From Candidatus Berkelbacteria bacterium (GTDB lineage: Bacteria; Patescibacteriota; UBA1384; JAHJRZ01): DNA of 7,724 nt. Within the stretch, counting starts at the first letter, position 1, and each line of letters begins with the position of its first letter. The stretch lies in NCBI GenBank assembly GCA_026397195.1, contig JAPLVI010000038.1, forward strand, positions 1 to 7,724, written 5' to 3'. The translations under genes were made by a program, and so were the position numbers. This document shows positions 1 to 5,201 of the stretch, piece after piece. The notes under the pieces were generated by a model that had not been told where the DNA came from, did no database searches, and saw only the letters and a program-made list of their open reading frames with translations.

Positions 1-815
1 CTTCGCTTAGTTTTGAGCCTATTCGCGGCCAAAAAATAATGGGACGGGGATTTCGTTTGGGCTTTTTAGGCATGCTTCATTTGGAAATTATTAAAGAGCG
101 GTTAATTAGAGAGCACAATGTTGATGTTTATATTACCCCGCCGATGGTGAGCTTAAAATATGAAAAAAATGGCAAATTAATAGAATTGAAAGATCTGTTT
201 GATTATGACAATCAAGCCAAAATTGAAGAACCCTACATAGATTTAGAAATCATTACGCCTTCGAGATTTTTGGGACGGATTATGGAGTCGCTTTCAAAAA
301 GAAGGGCCAAGCAGCTTGACAGCCAGTTTTTAAGCGAGGATTTGACTATTTTAAAATACGAGCTGCCGCTTTCTGAGGTAATTATTGATTTTTATGACGA
401 GCTTAAAAGCATTTCCAAGGGTTTTGCTTCGATGAGCTATAATCTTTTGGGTTATCGGGAGTCGGAGCTGGCGCGCCTTGATGTTATGATAGCAGGAGAG
501 CTAATTACGCCGTTATCTAGAATCGTACCCAAAGAAACAATGGAGACTGAAGCAAAAGGCATGGCTTTAAGGCTTAAAAAATTAATCCCCAAGCAGAATT
601 TTCAGGTTTCAATTCAAGTCTGTTTTGGCGGCAGGGTGTTGACACGTGAAGACATATCAGCTTTTCGCAAGGATGTGATTGCTAAACTTTATGGTGGAGA
701 CAGAACGCGCAAAGATAAGCTCTTAAAAAAACAAGCCAAAGGGAAGAAAAGGATGAAAAGATTTGGCAAAGTCGATATACCTTCAGATGTGTTTTTGAGG
801 ATGTTAAAAAAATAA
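1..815 (+). CDS. lepA: Elongation factor 4 (LepA), C-terminal part, 5' end outside window
   Basis: This is the C-terminal 270 residues of the translational GTPase LepA/EF4, which acts on the ribosome, is linked to back-translocation or initiation, and is usually about 600 residues long. The frame is open from position 3, so the gene enters from outside the window; the ATG at 39 is internal. The signature GFRLGFLGMLHLEI lies at the start, matching the GFRCGFLGLLHMEI motif of the family. The end carries the LepA-specific C-terminal domain with YGGDRTRKDKLLKKQAKGKKRMK, followed by a short tail ending MLKK. The GTPase domain (G motifs) and domain II lie upstream and cannot be assessed. The stop at 813-815 overlaps the 5' arm of a hairpin that terminates the facing gene. 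G+C is low (32% over 181-240), typical of the window. Identification is secure. Confidence 0.97.
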   Translation, partial: SLSFEPIRGQKIMGRGFRLGFLGMLHLEIIKERLIREHNVDVYITPPMVSLKYEKNGKLIELKDLFDYDNQAKIEEPYIDLEIITPSRFLGRIMESLSKRRAKQLDSQFLSEDLTILKYELPLSEVIIDFYDELKSISKGFASMSYNLLGYRESELARLDVMIAGELITPLSRIVPKETMETEAKGMALRLKKLIPKQNFQVSIQVCFGGRVLTREDISAFRKDVIAKLYGGDRTRKDKLLKKQAKGKKRMKRFGKVDIPSDVFLRMLKK

Positions 816-848
816 GGGGGACGCTTGTTGGGCAACAATTGTCCCCCT
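806..848 (-). terminator. Rho-independent terminator of the minus-strand lipoprotein gene
   Basis: The arms AGGGGGAC (815-822) and GTCCCCCT (841-848) are perfectly complementary, and the apical part TTGTT/AACAA (825-829, 834-838) can extend the helix. Read on the minus strand, the stem is followed directly by TTATTTTTTT, a good U-tract. On the plus strand the stem is followed by CTGGGGG, so it is a weak terminator for lepA. The U-tract is encoded by the last lysine codons of lepA. Confidence 0.8.
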
Positions 849-873
849 CTGGGGGTTGTGTTCGGGGAGTGGC

Positions 874-1245
874 TCAGGAGGAAAAGCGACGGAGACTGAT
901 ATGGCAGTTGGAGATGAGGTGGACGTCACCTGCGTAGGCCCAGGGCTTGATGCCGTCGATGGTGTATTGCCAGCTGCCGGCAGTGCCGTTGATGATGGTG
1001 GTTCTCCTTGTCTTTCGGTAGGAGGGGAAAGCAACCTGGATAGCTGTGAGGACGGTACTCCCTCGGGGGATCCATATGGTTTTCTCTGTGGTCCGGTTGA
1101 GACGAACTTGGATGCGCAGGGTTGGAGTTGTGGCAAGGGTGCTCTCTTGTCCATTTCCTCCTCCAGCGCAACTGGTGATGGTAGTTGCTATGCCGCCTAG
1201 CCCGAACAGAGCTAAGAATTCTATAAATCTACGTCGGGTGGTCAT
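874..1245 (-). CDS. Small predicted Tat-type lipoprotein with a DUF4430-like domain
   Basis: This 123-residue protein starts MTTRRRFIEFLALFGLGG. Residues 3-9 (TRRRFIE) fit the twin-arginine pattern S/T-R-R-x-F-L-K. A hydrophobic stretch and the lipobox I23-T24-S25-C26 follow, so the mature protein would be lipid-anchored outside the membrane. A Gly/Ser/Thr spacer (27-41) leads into a small beta-rich domain. Its SWQYTIDG, PWAYAG and the final GD...I.L pattern resemble the DUF4430/transcobalamin-like domain; this is a pattern-level guess. An upstream ATG at 1278 would add 11 residues, but the purine-rich AGGAAGGA at 1257-1264 favours 1245. A possible -10 (TATATT, 1284-1289 minus) lies upstream with no good -35. 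The stretch is GC-rich (60% at 901-960, 55% at 961-1020), unlike every neighbour, which suggests recent transfer. Ligand and role are unknown. Confidence 0.72.
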   Translation of the reverse strand: MTTRRRFIEFLALFGLGGIATTITSCAGGGNGQESTLATTPTLRIQVRLNRTTEKTIWIPRGSTVLTAIQVAFPSYRKTRRTTIINGTAGSWQYTIDGIKPWAYAGDVHLISNCHISLRRFSS

Positions 1246-1256
1246 TTCGTTTCTCG

Positions 1257-1264
1257 TCCTTCCT
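1257..1264 (-). promoter_or_regulatory. Shine-Dalgarno-like site that decides the lipoprotein start
   Basis: On the minus strand AGGAAGGA lies 11 bases before the ATG at 1245. It would be inside the coding region if the upstream ATG at 1278 were used, so it favours the shorter protein that begins right at the twin-arginine signal. Confidence 0.55.
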
Positions 1265-1323
1265 CGCTGGGTAATCACAATTTAATATAATCATTTTTTT
1301 ATTGCAAGTAATTTTTTACAAAT

Positions 1324-1351
1324 TTGACACCAAAATTTGGCTTGATAGAAT
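1324..1351 (+). promoter_or_regulatory. Sigma-70-type promoter of the coiled-coil gene
   Basis: TTGACA at 1324-1329 is a perfect -35 box, and TAGAAT at 1346-1351 is a -10 with one mismatch; the spacer is 16 bases. Transcription would start near 1358, leaving a leader of about 16 bases before the ATG at 1374. The promoter lies inside a possible TTG-started extension (from 1302), which argues against that longer start. Confidence 0.75.
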
Positions 1352-1373
1352 AGAAATACAAATTAAAAAAATT

Positions 1374-1622
1374 ATGGTATTAACAAAAACGGATTTAAAA
1401 GAAATTAAGAAGGTTGTTGGGGATGTAGTTGAGGAAAAGATAGATAAATTAGCCATAATGGTTAACAAAGGTTTTGAGGAACAGTCTAAAGAGTTAAAGG
1501 GAATTCGTAAAGAACTCGCTATCCACGACTTTAAAATGACTGAGATGGTACATAAAGCGGATTATTATAAATTAGAAGAGAGGGTTTTTAAGATAGAAAG
1601 AAAAGTCGGATTGAAAAAATAG
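1374..1622 (+). CDS. Small coiled-coil protein, function unknown
   Basis: This is an 82-residue charged protein beginning MVLTKTDLKEIKKVVG. Nearly the whole length is predicted helix with heptad-like hydrophobic spacing. Lys and Glu dominate, and there is no proline, cysteine or membrane segment. Residues 3-27 (LTKTDLKEIKKVVGDVVEEKIDKL, approximately) and the last third (YKLEERVFKIERKVGLKK) look like two coiled-coil halves joined around a short less regular stretch. Similar small coiled-coil proteins are frequent in Patescibacteria and are usually left as hypothetical. It is probably cytoplasmic and oligomeric. It has its own promoter and terminator, so it is monocistronic. No Shine-Dalgarno precedes the ATG; the leader is short and A-rich. 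I do not recognise a defined family. Confidence 0.75.
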   Translation: MVLTKTDLKEIKKVVGDVVEEKIDKLAIMVNKGFEEQSKELKGIRKELAIHDFKMTEMVHKADYYKLEERVFKIERKVGLKK

Positions 1623-1635
1623 GATATTGCTTTAA

Positions 1636-1664
1636 AAAAATCGTCTCGTTTGTGGACGATTTTT
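1636..1664 (+). terminator. Rho-independent terminator after the coiled-coil gene
   Basis: AAAAATCGTC (1636-1645) pairs with GACGATTTTT (1655-1664) around a 9-base loop. The T-run forms part of the 3' arm. It begins 14 bases after the TAG stop at 1620-1622 and separates this gene from the tRNA. Confidence 0.75.
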
Positions 1665-1675
1665 AGATAGGCGAG

Positions 1676-1704
1676 TTGATTTTATGGTAAAATATGATTA
1701 GAAT
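1676..1704 (+). promoter_or_regulatory. Candidate promoter region of tRNA-Lys
   Basis: Two overlapping readings are possible. TTGATT (1676-1681) with TAGAAT (1699-1704) at a 17-base spacer would start transcription near 1711, about 28 bases before the tRNA. Alternatively the extended -10 TG-G-TAAAAT (1685-1693) resembles the TG-N-TATAAT elements ahead of other genes in this window. One of them probably drives the tRNA and whatever follows it. Confidence 0.5.
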
Positions 1705-1738
1705 ATTAATGTTCCCTGTTTAGAATTTCGTTATATGT

Positions 1739-1810
1739 GGGCCCGTAGCTCAGTGGTAGAGCAGAAGCCTTTTAAGCTTTGTGTCCCGGGTTCGAGTCCC
1801 GGCGGGCCCT
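1739..1810 (+). tRNA. tRNA-Lys, anticodon UUU
   Basis: A complete 72-base cloverleaf can be folded. The acceptor arms are GGGCCCG (1739-1745) and CGGGCCC (1803-1809). The D arm is GCTC/GAGC with a 7-base loop AGTGGTA. The anticodon stem is GAAGC/GCTTT with loop CTTTTAA, so the anticodon is TTT at 1771-1773. The variable loop is five bases, and the T arm is CCGGG/CCCGG with loop TTCGAGT. CCA is not encoded. The discriminator is T (1810), unusual for a bacterial tRNA-Lys, which normally has A73. No intron is present. A homing-endonuclease gene starts 10 bases after the tRNA end. Confidence 0.96.
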
Positions 1811-1820
1811 TAAATTTTTT

Positions 1821-2672
1821 ATGAGAGGTTTGGCACATTCACCGTCAGTAAGGAAAAAATGCATTAGACTTCGATTGAAAGGATATTCTTTAAACGAATT
1901 AGTCCAAGTTATTAAAATTCCCAAAACAACTGTGCATGATTGGGTATCTCACGAAACAATTTTATCGAGAAAGGCTCAAAAGAGAATTCGCCAAAGATGC
2001 CTGAATGGAGTTTTAACGGCGAACAGAAATCGGCGAAAAAAGATAATCAAACCATTAAAATGGTCAACGGAATTAGTTAGTATCCTGGGCCATTTTTTAT
2101 TCGATGGCTATCCTGAAATCAAGAAAAGGGGATATGTTTATTGCAGCAGAAATCTCTCTCAGATTAGACGTATTAAAAAGCTTATGTTGAAAAATTTTGG
2201 TTTAAGTCCCCATTACAGAATTACGAACAAAAAAATAATTAGGGTTGAGTATAATTCGGTAGAATTGTATGAATTTATTAATAAAAAAATCAAAAAACTT
2301 TTAAGCTACATTTTGAAATCTCCCAAAGAACATAAAAGGTCATTTTTGAGAGCTTTTTTTGATGATGAAGGAGGAATTTATTATTATCGTGGCGAAAAAC
2401 GTGCAAGCAGAACAGTTAAGGGTTTCCAATATTCTCTAAAAATTTTGAAATTAATTGAAAATTTATTGCAAACATTTGGAATAAATAGTTGCGTAAAAAG
2501 AGATCGTAATGAAATTGTTATACGGGGCAGAGAAAACCTTATTAGATTTCAAAAAGAGATTAATTTTTCTGCTGGAATTTATATAAATCATCAAAGGAAA
2601 AGGAGTTATTGGAAATATAGAATAGATAAAAGAACTATATTAAAAAGAGCAATTCAATCTTATCTTAATTAA
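1821..2672 (+). CDS. Free-standing LAGLIDADG homing endonuclease with N-terminal helix-turn-helix
   Basis: This 283-residue basic protein has a helix-turn-helix at about residues 10-43 (KGYSLNELVQVIKIPKTTVHDW), as in other site-specific recombinases and endonucleases. It has two degenerate LAGLIDADG helices: residues 88-96 (ILGHFLFDG, acidic D95) and 176-184 (LRAFFDDEG, acidic E183). Two motifs in one chain imply a monomeric enzyme making a double-strand break at a long target. The acidic residues are kept and the frame is unbroken, so it may be active. The reading frame is open back into the tRNA (TTG at 1779), but ATG 1821 is the first ATG and the only start outside it. No Shine-Dalgarno or promoter is visible between 1811 and 1820, so it likely depends on the tRNA transcript. 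It lies outside any visible intron or intein. It could instead be a domesticated DNA-binding regulator. Confidence 0.85.
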   Translation: MRGLAHSPSVRKKCIRLRLKGYSLNELVQVIKIPKTTVHDWVSHETILSRKAQKRIRQRCLNGVLTANRNRRKKIIKPLKWSTELVSILGHFLFDGYPEIKKRGYVYCSRNLSQIRRIKKLMLKNFGLSPHYRITNKKIIRVEYNSVELYEFINKKIKKLLSYILKSPKEHKRSFLRAFFDDEGGIYYYRGEKRASRTVKGFQYSLKILKLIENLLQTFGINSCVKRDRNEIVIRGRENLIRFQKEINFSAGIYINHQRKRSYWKYRIDKRTILKRAIQSYLN

Positions 2673-2776
2673 AAAATCAGTTTTCCTGTGAATTTCCATC
2701 CCCCAAAAGGTGACTGCCTTTTATATTAAATTCTTGTGGTTGCCCACAGAAGAATCTTCGGTTCTCCCTTTTTTGT

Positions 2777-2833
2777 TTTATTGGATTTCGCCTGAATACC
2801 TCGAGGCTTGCCTCGAGGATGAGGGCCAATAAA
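2777..2833. repeat. REP-like palindrome, copy 1
   Basis: The core is CCTCGAGG (2799-2806), loop CTTG (2807-2810), CCTCGAGG (2811-2818), a perfect 8-bp stem. The outer arms TTTATTGG (2777-2784) and CCAATAAA (2826-2833) are also perfectly complementary and enclose an asymmetric internal loop (14 bases left, 7 right). CTGAATA directly precedes the core. The same layout recurs at 2860-2902. It resembles REP-type elements mobilised in trans by Y1/RAYT transposases; no such transposase is in the window. Confidence 0.7.
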
Positions 2834-2859
2834 TGCAGCGGAGCTGCAACCTTGCCAAC

Positions 2860-2902
2860 GAACCCGCCCTGATACCTCGTAACTTGTTGCGAGGTCGGGT
2901 TC
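2860..2902. repeat. REP-like palindrome, copy 2
   Basis: The core is CCTCGTAA (2875-2882), loop CTTG (2883-2886), TTGCGAGG (2887-2894), with one G-T pair. The outer arms GAACCCG (2860-2866) and CGGGTTC (2896-2902) are perfectly complementary, with 8 unpaired bases on the left and 1 on the right. CTGATA precedes the core, as CTGAATA does in copy 1. The four middle stem bases differ from copy 1 but remain paired, so compensatory change has kept the structure. Its right arm overlaps the -35 region of the following gene. Confidence 0.7.
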
Positions 2903-2916
2903 ATATTTGGTATAAT
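2887..2916 (+). promoter_or_regulatory. Promoter of the first surface-protein gene
   Basis: The extended -10 TG-G-TATAAT (2908-2916) is perfect. A partial -35, TTGCGA (2887-2892), lies 18 bases upstream inside the right arm of REP-like copy 2. Start of transcription is expected near 2923. The Shine-Dalgarno AGGAGG at 2932-2937 precedes the ATG at 2941 by 3 bases, a tight spacing. Confidence 0.75.
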
Positions 2917-2940
2917 GTATATAATTAAAAAAGGAGGGAA

Positions 2941-3993
2941 ATGAGAACAAGAATTAAAACATTTTTAGCGCTAGTCTTTATTTTAGCGCTGGTTGTATCT
3001 ATTACCCCTAAGGCTTGGGCAGCTCAACTCGATGCTTCAAATGAGACAGGATCTGTTTCTCTTTTGACCATCAGGGATCGGGGTAAATGCGCTCAAACTT
3101 TTAAACCAGGGATGCCGACCCTAAACAGTATTTCTGTTTATTTAGGCAATGGCGACGGGTCGGTTACTTTGCGCCTGATTAGAGTTGCCTCTGGTGAAAC
3201 GATTTATGGTCAAGCAAAAGGGATTAGCAGTTGGAATTGGTATACTTTTACCCCGGATGCAGGCAGTGTGGCGGTTAAAGCAGGGGAGGTTTATGAGATA
3301 AACATCTCCACCGGTTCGAATACCCAATGGAAATTAGGGAGCAATGGTTATCCCAATGGGATGGCCTATTATCCCGACCCAGTTGCTGATGAGGATTTTT
3401 ACTTTAGAACTTATGGCACGCCTGCTTCTTCACCGTCAGCCTCACCGAGTTCAACCCCGACAACTAGCGCTGCTCCGGGGTCGGGTATTGTCGGTAGCGC
3501 TCCCTCGAAAAATATTGATACTTCCATCAAATCACCAGCAAATCTTAAAGCCCAAGATGTAAGTGACGTTAAGAAGAATGAACCAAAGGTTAAATTAACC
3601 TGGGATGCCTCAAAAACAACAGATATTGAAAACTATAGAATTTACTCTAAAAAAGAATCGGCTGATTATGCCTTAGTTGTCGAAATTAACAAAGACACCA
3701 AAGAATACACTGATGCCAAGGTTGAATTTGATAAGGCATATACTTATATGGTGCGTGCGTATAAAGGAAATGCCGAATCAGAAAGTTCTAATGAGGTTAC
3801 AATAACACCCAAGAAAGAGAGTAGAACCCTGAAAGTTTTTGGGCAGTTAAGTTTTGCCGGACCGATTTGGAAACAGTGGTATTTTTGGTCTTTGGTTGCT
3901 CTTGGTTTGGCCTTAATTGGATTTATTGTCTGGTATATTATTGACAGGAAAAAAAGAAAAGCAGCCGAAGGCAATGTAAACATCAAAAGTTAA
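2941..3993 (+). CDS. Secreted, membrane-anchored surface protein with fibronectin type III domain (paralogue 1)
   Basis: This is a 350-residue envelope protein. Residues 1-27 are a Sec signal peptide, with likely cleavage at AWA/AQ. Residues 29-159 form a beta-rich domain (AQTFKP, LNSISVYLG, VKAGEVYEINIST, DFYFRTYG) that looks like a jelly-roll or carbohydrate-binding-like fold. This is inferred from its pattern only. Residues 160-196 are a Ser/Pro/Thr/Ala-rich linker. Residues 197-290 are a fibronectin type III domain (VKLTWDASKTTDIENYRIY ... YTYMVRAYKGNAES). A transmembrane helix follows at about 314-334, then the basic tail DRKKRK, so the C-terminus is cytoplasmic and the rest faces outward. 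There is no LPXTG sortase signal. Role is probably adhesion or contact with other cells or polymers. The next gene has the same architecture, and each has its own promoter and terminator. Confidence 0.88.
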   Translation: MRTRIKTFLALVFILALVVSITPKAWAAQLDASNETGSVSLLTIRDRGKCAQTFKPGMPTLNSISVYLGNGDGSVTLRLIRVASGETIYGQAKGISSWNWYTFTPDAGSVAVKAGEVYEINISTGSNTQWKLGSNGYPNGMAYYPDPVADEDFYFRTYGTPASSPSASPSSTPTTSAAPGSGIVGSAPSKNIDTSIKSPANLKAQDVSDVKKNEPKVKLTWDASKTTDIENYRIYSKKESADYALVVEINKDTKEYTDAKVEFDKAYTYMVRAYKGNAESESSNEVTITPKKESRTLKVFGQLSFAGPIWKQWYFWSLVALGLALIGFIVWYIIDRKKRKAAEGNVNIKS

Positions 3994-4018
3994 AAGAGAA
4001 ATAATTGGAAACAAAGAT

Positions 4019-4041
4019 CCCTGCCTTTGGCGGGGGTTTTT
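4019..4041 (+). terminator. Rho-independent terminator of surface-protein gene 1
   Basis: CCCTGCC (4019-4025) pairs with GGCGGGG (4029-4035) around a TTT loop, one G-T pair included, followed by G and TTTTT (4037-4041). It lies 26 bases after the stop and only about 10 bases before the promoter of the next gene, so the two paralogues are separately transcribed. Confidence 0.85.
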
Positions 4042-4050
4042 GTTAAATTA

Positions 4051-4059
4051 TGATATAAT
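4051..4059 (+). promoter_or_regulatory. Extended -10 promoter of surface-protein gene 2
   Basis: TG-A-TATAAT is a perfect extended -10. The expected -35 position falls in the G-rich arm of the preceding terminator and shows no consensus, so the TG motif probably compensates. The leader is short, with AGGAGG at 4074-4079 and the ATG at 4085 five bases later. Confidence 0.75.
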
Positions 4060-4084
4060 GAAAAAAAGTTAAAAGGAGGAATCT

Positions 4085-5149
4085 ATGGGCTCTCTTAGAA
4101 TGATTAAACAAATTATTATTTTTTGTGTTGTATCCGTGCTGATTTTAATTCCGGCTGGCGAAGCGCTGGCTTACCAGATTGACCAACATAATGATTCGTC
4201 ACCTCTTACTCCTGTTAATATCCATAGCTTTAATTTTCTTGCCCAAACTTTTAAACCAAAGTTCCCCACTCTTAATTTGGTTACGGTTTATCTTGGAATT
4301 GGAGGCGGTCAGCTTGTCACTATAAAATTAGTTAGAGACTCGAACGGCCAGACTATTCTTAGTTCACAGCAGAATATTAATAATGCATATAGTTGGGTTT
4401 CTATGCCTGCTCCAGGCAGTGGTCTTGCTGTTACTCCCGGGGAAGTATTGAAAATAGAAATCACCACCGATTCTCGTACTATGTGCTGGCAAGTGGGTGA
4501 GAATTTATATGATCGAGGGGAGGCATATTATGGTGGCACGCCGCAAGATAGTGATTTTTATTTCCGTGTTTACGGCACCCCGCCTCCACCCGCGACGTCC
4601 AGCCCTGGTTCATCATCTTCGGTTGCTCCTTTGCCCAGCGGGACACAAGGCGCAGCACCGGCAGCTACAACCGACAAATCGATAGATGTGCCAAAAAATT
4701 TTAAGGCAGCGGATATTAGTAATATTAAAAATAACGAGCCCAAAGTGAAATTAACCTGGGATAGATCAGAAACCTCAGATGTCGATGGTTATAGAATTTA
4801 TGCAAAAGACGATTCTTCGCAATTTGGGCTGGTTACAGAAATAAACAAAGACACCAATGAGTATGAAGATATTAATGTCAGTTTTGATAAAAAATATACC
4901 TATATGGTTCGTGCCTTCCGCAACAATGCCGAATCAGATAGTTCCAATGAAGCTACTGTCACACCCAATAAAGCAGGGAAGAGCCTCAAAACTTTTGGCT
5001 TTATTTCAGACAATACTCTTCTTTGGAAACAATGGCATTTCTGGGCATTAGTGGCACTTTTACTTGCAATTATCGCTTTTGTCACTTGGTATATTGTTGA
5101 CAGGATGAAGAGAAAAAAAGCTGAAAATGTAGGTAGTCTTAAAAGTTAA
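4085..5149 (+). CDS. Secreted, membrane-anchored surface protein with fibronectin type III domain (paralogue 2)
   Basis: This 354-residue paralogue of the preceding gene has the same domain order. It has a signal peptide (1-29, cleavage at ALA/Y), a beta-rich domain (30-165, with LAQTFKPKFPTLN and DFYFRVYGTP shared with paralogue 1) and a Pro/Ser/Ala-rich linker (166-198). A fibronectin type III domain follows (about 201-294; NEPKVKLTWD and the NKDT-x-EY and SSNE motifs conserved). It ends with a transmembrane helix at about 318-338 and a basic tail (DRMKRKK). The linker and much of the N-terminal domain have diverged, while the fibronectin domain and anchor are most alike, suggesting different outer ligands on a common stalk. 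ATG 4085 is favoured by the Shine-Dalgarno spacing; ATG 4100 is a less likely alternative. No catalytic residues are recognisable. Binding partner is unknown. Confidence 0.88.
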   Translation: MGSLRMIKQIIIFCVVSVLILIPAGEALAYQIDQHNDSSPLTPVNIHSFNFLAQTFKPKFPTLNLVTVYLGIGGGQLVTIKLVRDSNGQTILSSQQNINNAYSWVSMPAPGSGLAVTPGEVLKIEITTDSRTMCWQVGENLYDRGEAYYGGTPQDSDFYFRVYGTPPPPATSSPGSSSSVAPLPSGTQGAAPAATTDKSIDVPKNFKAADISNIKNNEPKVKLTWDRSETSDVDGYRIYAKDDSSQFGLVTEINKDTNEYEDINVSFDKKYTYMVRAFRNNAESDSSNEATVTPNKAGKSLKTFGFISDNTLLWKQWHFWALVALLLAIIAFVTWYIVDRMKRKKAENVGSLKS

Positions 5150-5171
5150 AAGATAATAGGATAGTAAAACA

Positions 5172-5196
5172 AAAAACCCGCCACTGGCGGGTTTTT
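5172..5196. terminator. Bidirectional terminator between convergent genes
   Basis: AAAAACCCGCC (5172-5182) and GGCGGGTTTTT (5186-5196) are perfectly complementary around ACT. The symmetric A- and T-runs give a U-tract in both directions. It ends surface-protein gene 2 on the plus strand and the membrane-protein gene (stop 5202-5204) on the minus strand. Confidence 0.92.
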
Positions 5197-5201
5197 ATTA
5201 A

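Larger units (their letters stand above)
2673..2907. other. Non-coding gap filled with palindromes
   Basis: No convincing gene lies here. Besides the two large REP-like palindromes listed separately, smaller hairpins are visible. AAAAGG/CCTTTT (2705-2722) may act as a weak terminator for the endonuclease gene but lacks a clear T-tract. TGTGG/CCACA surrounds TTGC near 2735-2748. TGCAGC/GCTGCA surrounds GGA (2834-2848). This density of palindromes is not seen elsewhere in the window. Minus-strand open frames across it have no Shine-Dalgarno and translate the palindromes, so I treat them as spurious. Confidence 0.6.

Noticed and set aside
804..1154. Minus-strand open frame of 116 residues overlapping lipoprotein gene and terminator
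   Set aside because: It reads through the terminator hairpin, lacks a ribosome site and gives a Pro/Ser-rich product in another frame of the same DNA.
856..1200. Plus-strand open frame of 114 residues opposite the lipoprotein gene
   Set aside because: No Shine-Dalgarno or promoter, Gly/Ser-rich low-complexity product, and the minus strand carries a coherent lipoprotein signal, purine-rich start site and terminator. It is an antisense shadow of a GC-rich gene.
1302..1373. Longer TTG-started version of the coiled-coil protein
   Set aside because: A strong promoter (TTGACA/TAGAAT) lies inside this extension, so the transcript would begin after the TTG. The ATG at 1374 fits.
1779..1820. Endonuclease start inside the tRNA
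   Set aside because: The TTG at 1779 is within the anticodon stem of a complete tRNA. The frame is open there by chance; ATG 1821 is simpler.
1790..2902. tRNA-integrated mobile element with attachment-site repeats
   Set aside because: I looked for a second copy of the tRNA 3' end downstream of the endonuclease and saw none up to 2940, and no integrase is present.
2677..2950. Two overlapping minus-strand open frames (74-75 residues) in the palindrome cluster
   Set aside because: They translate the palindromes, have no Shine-Dalgarno and no recognisable domain. One overlaps the promoter and start of the surface-protein gene.
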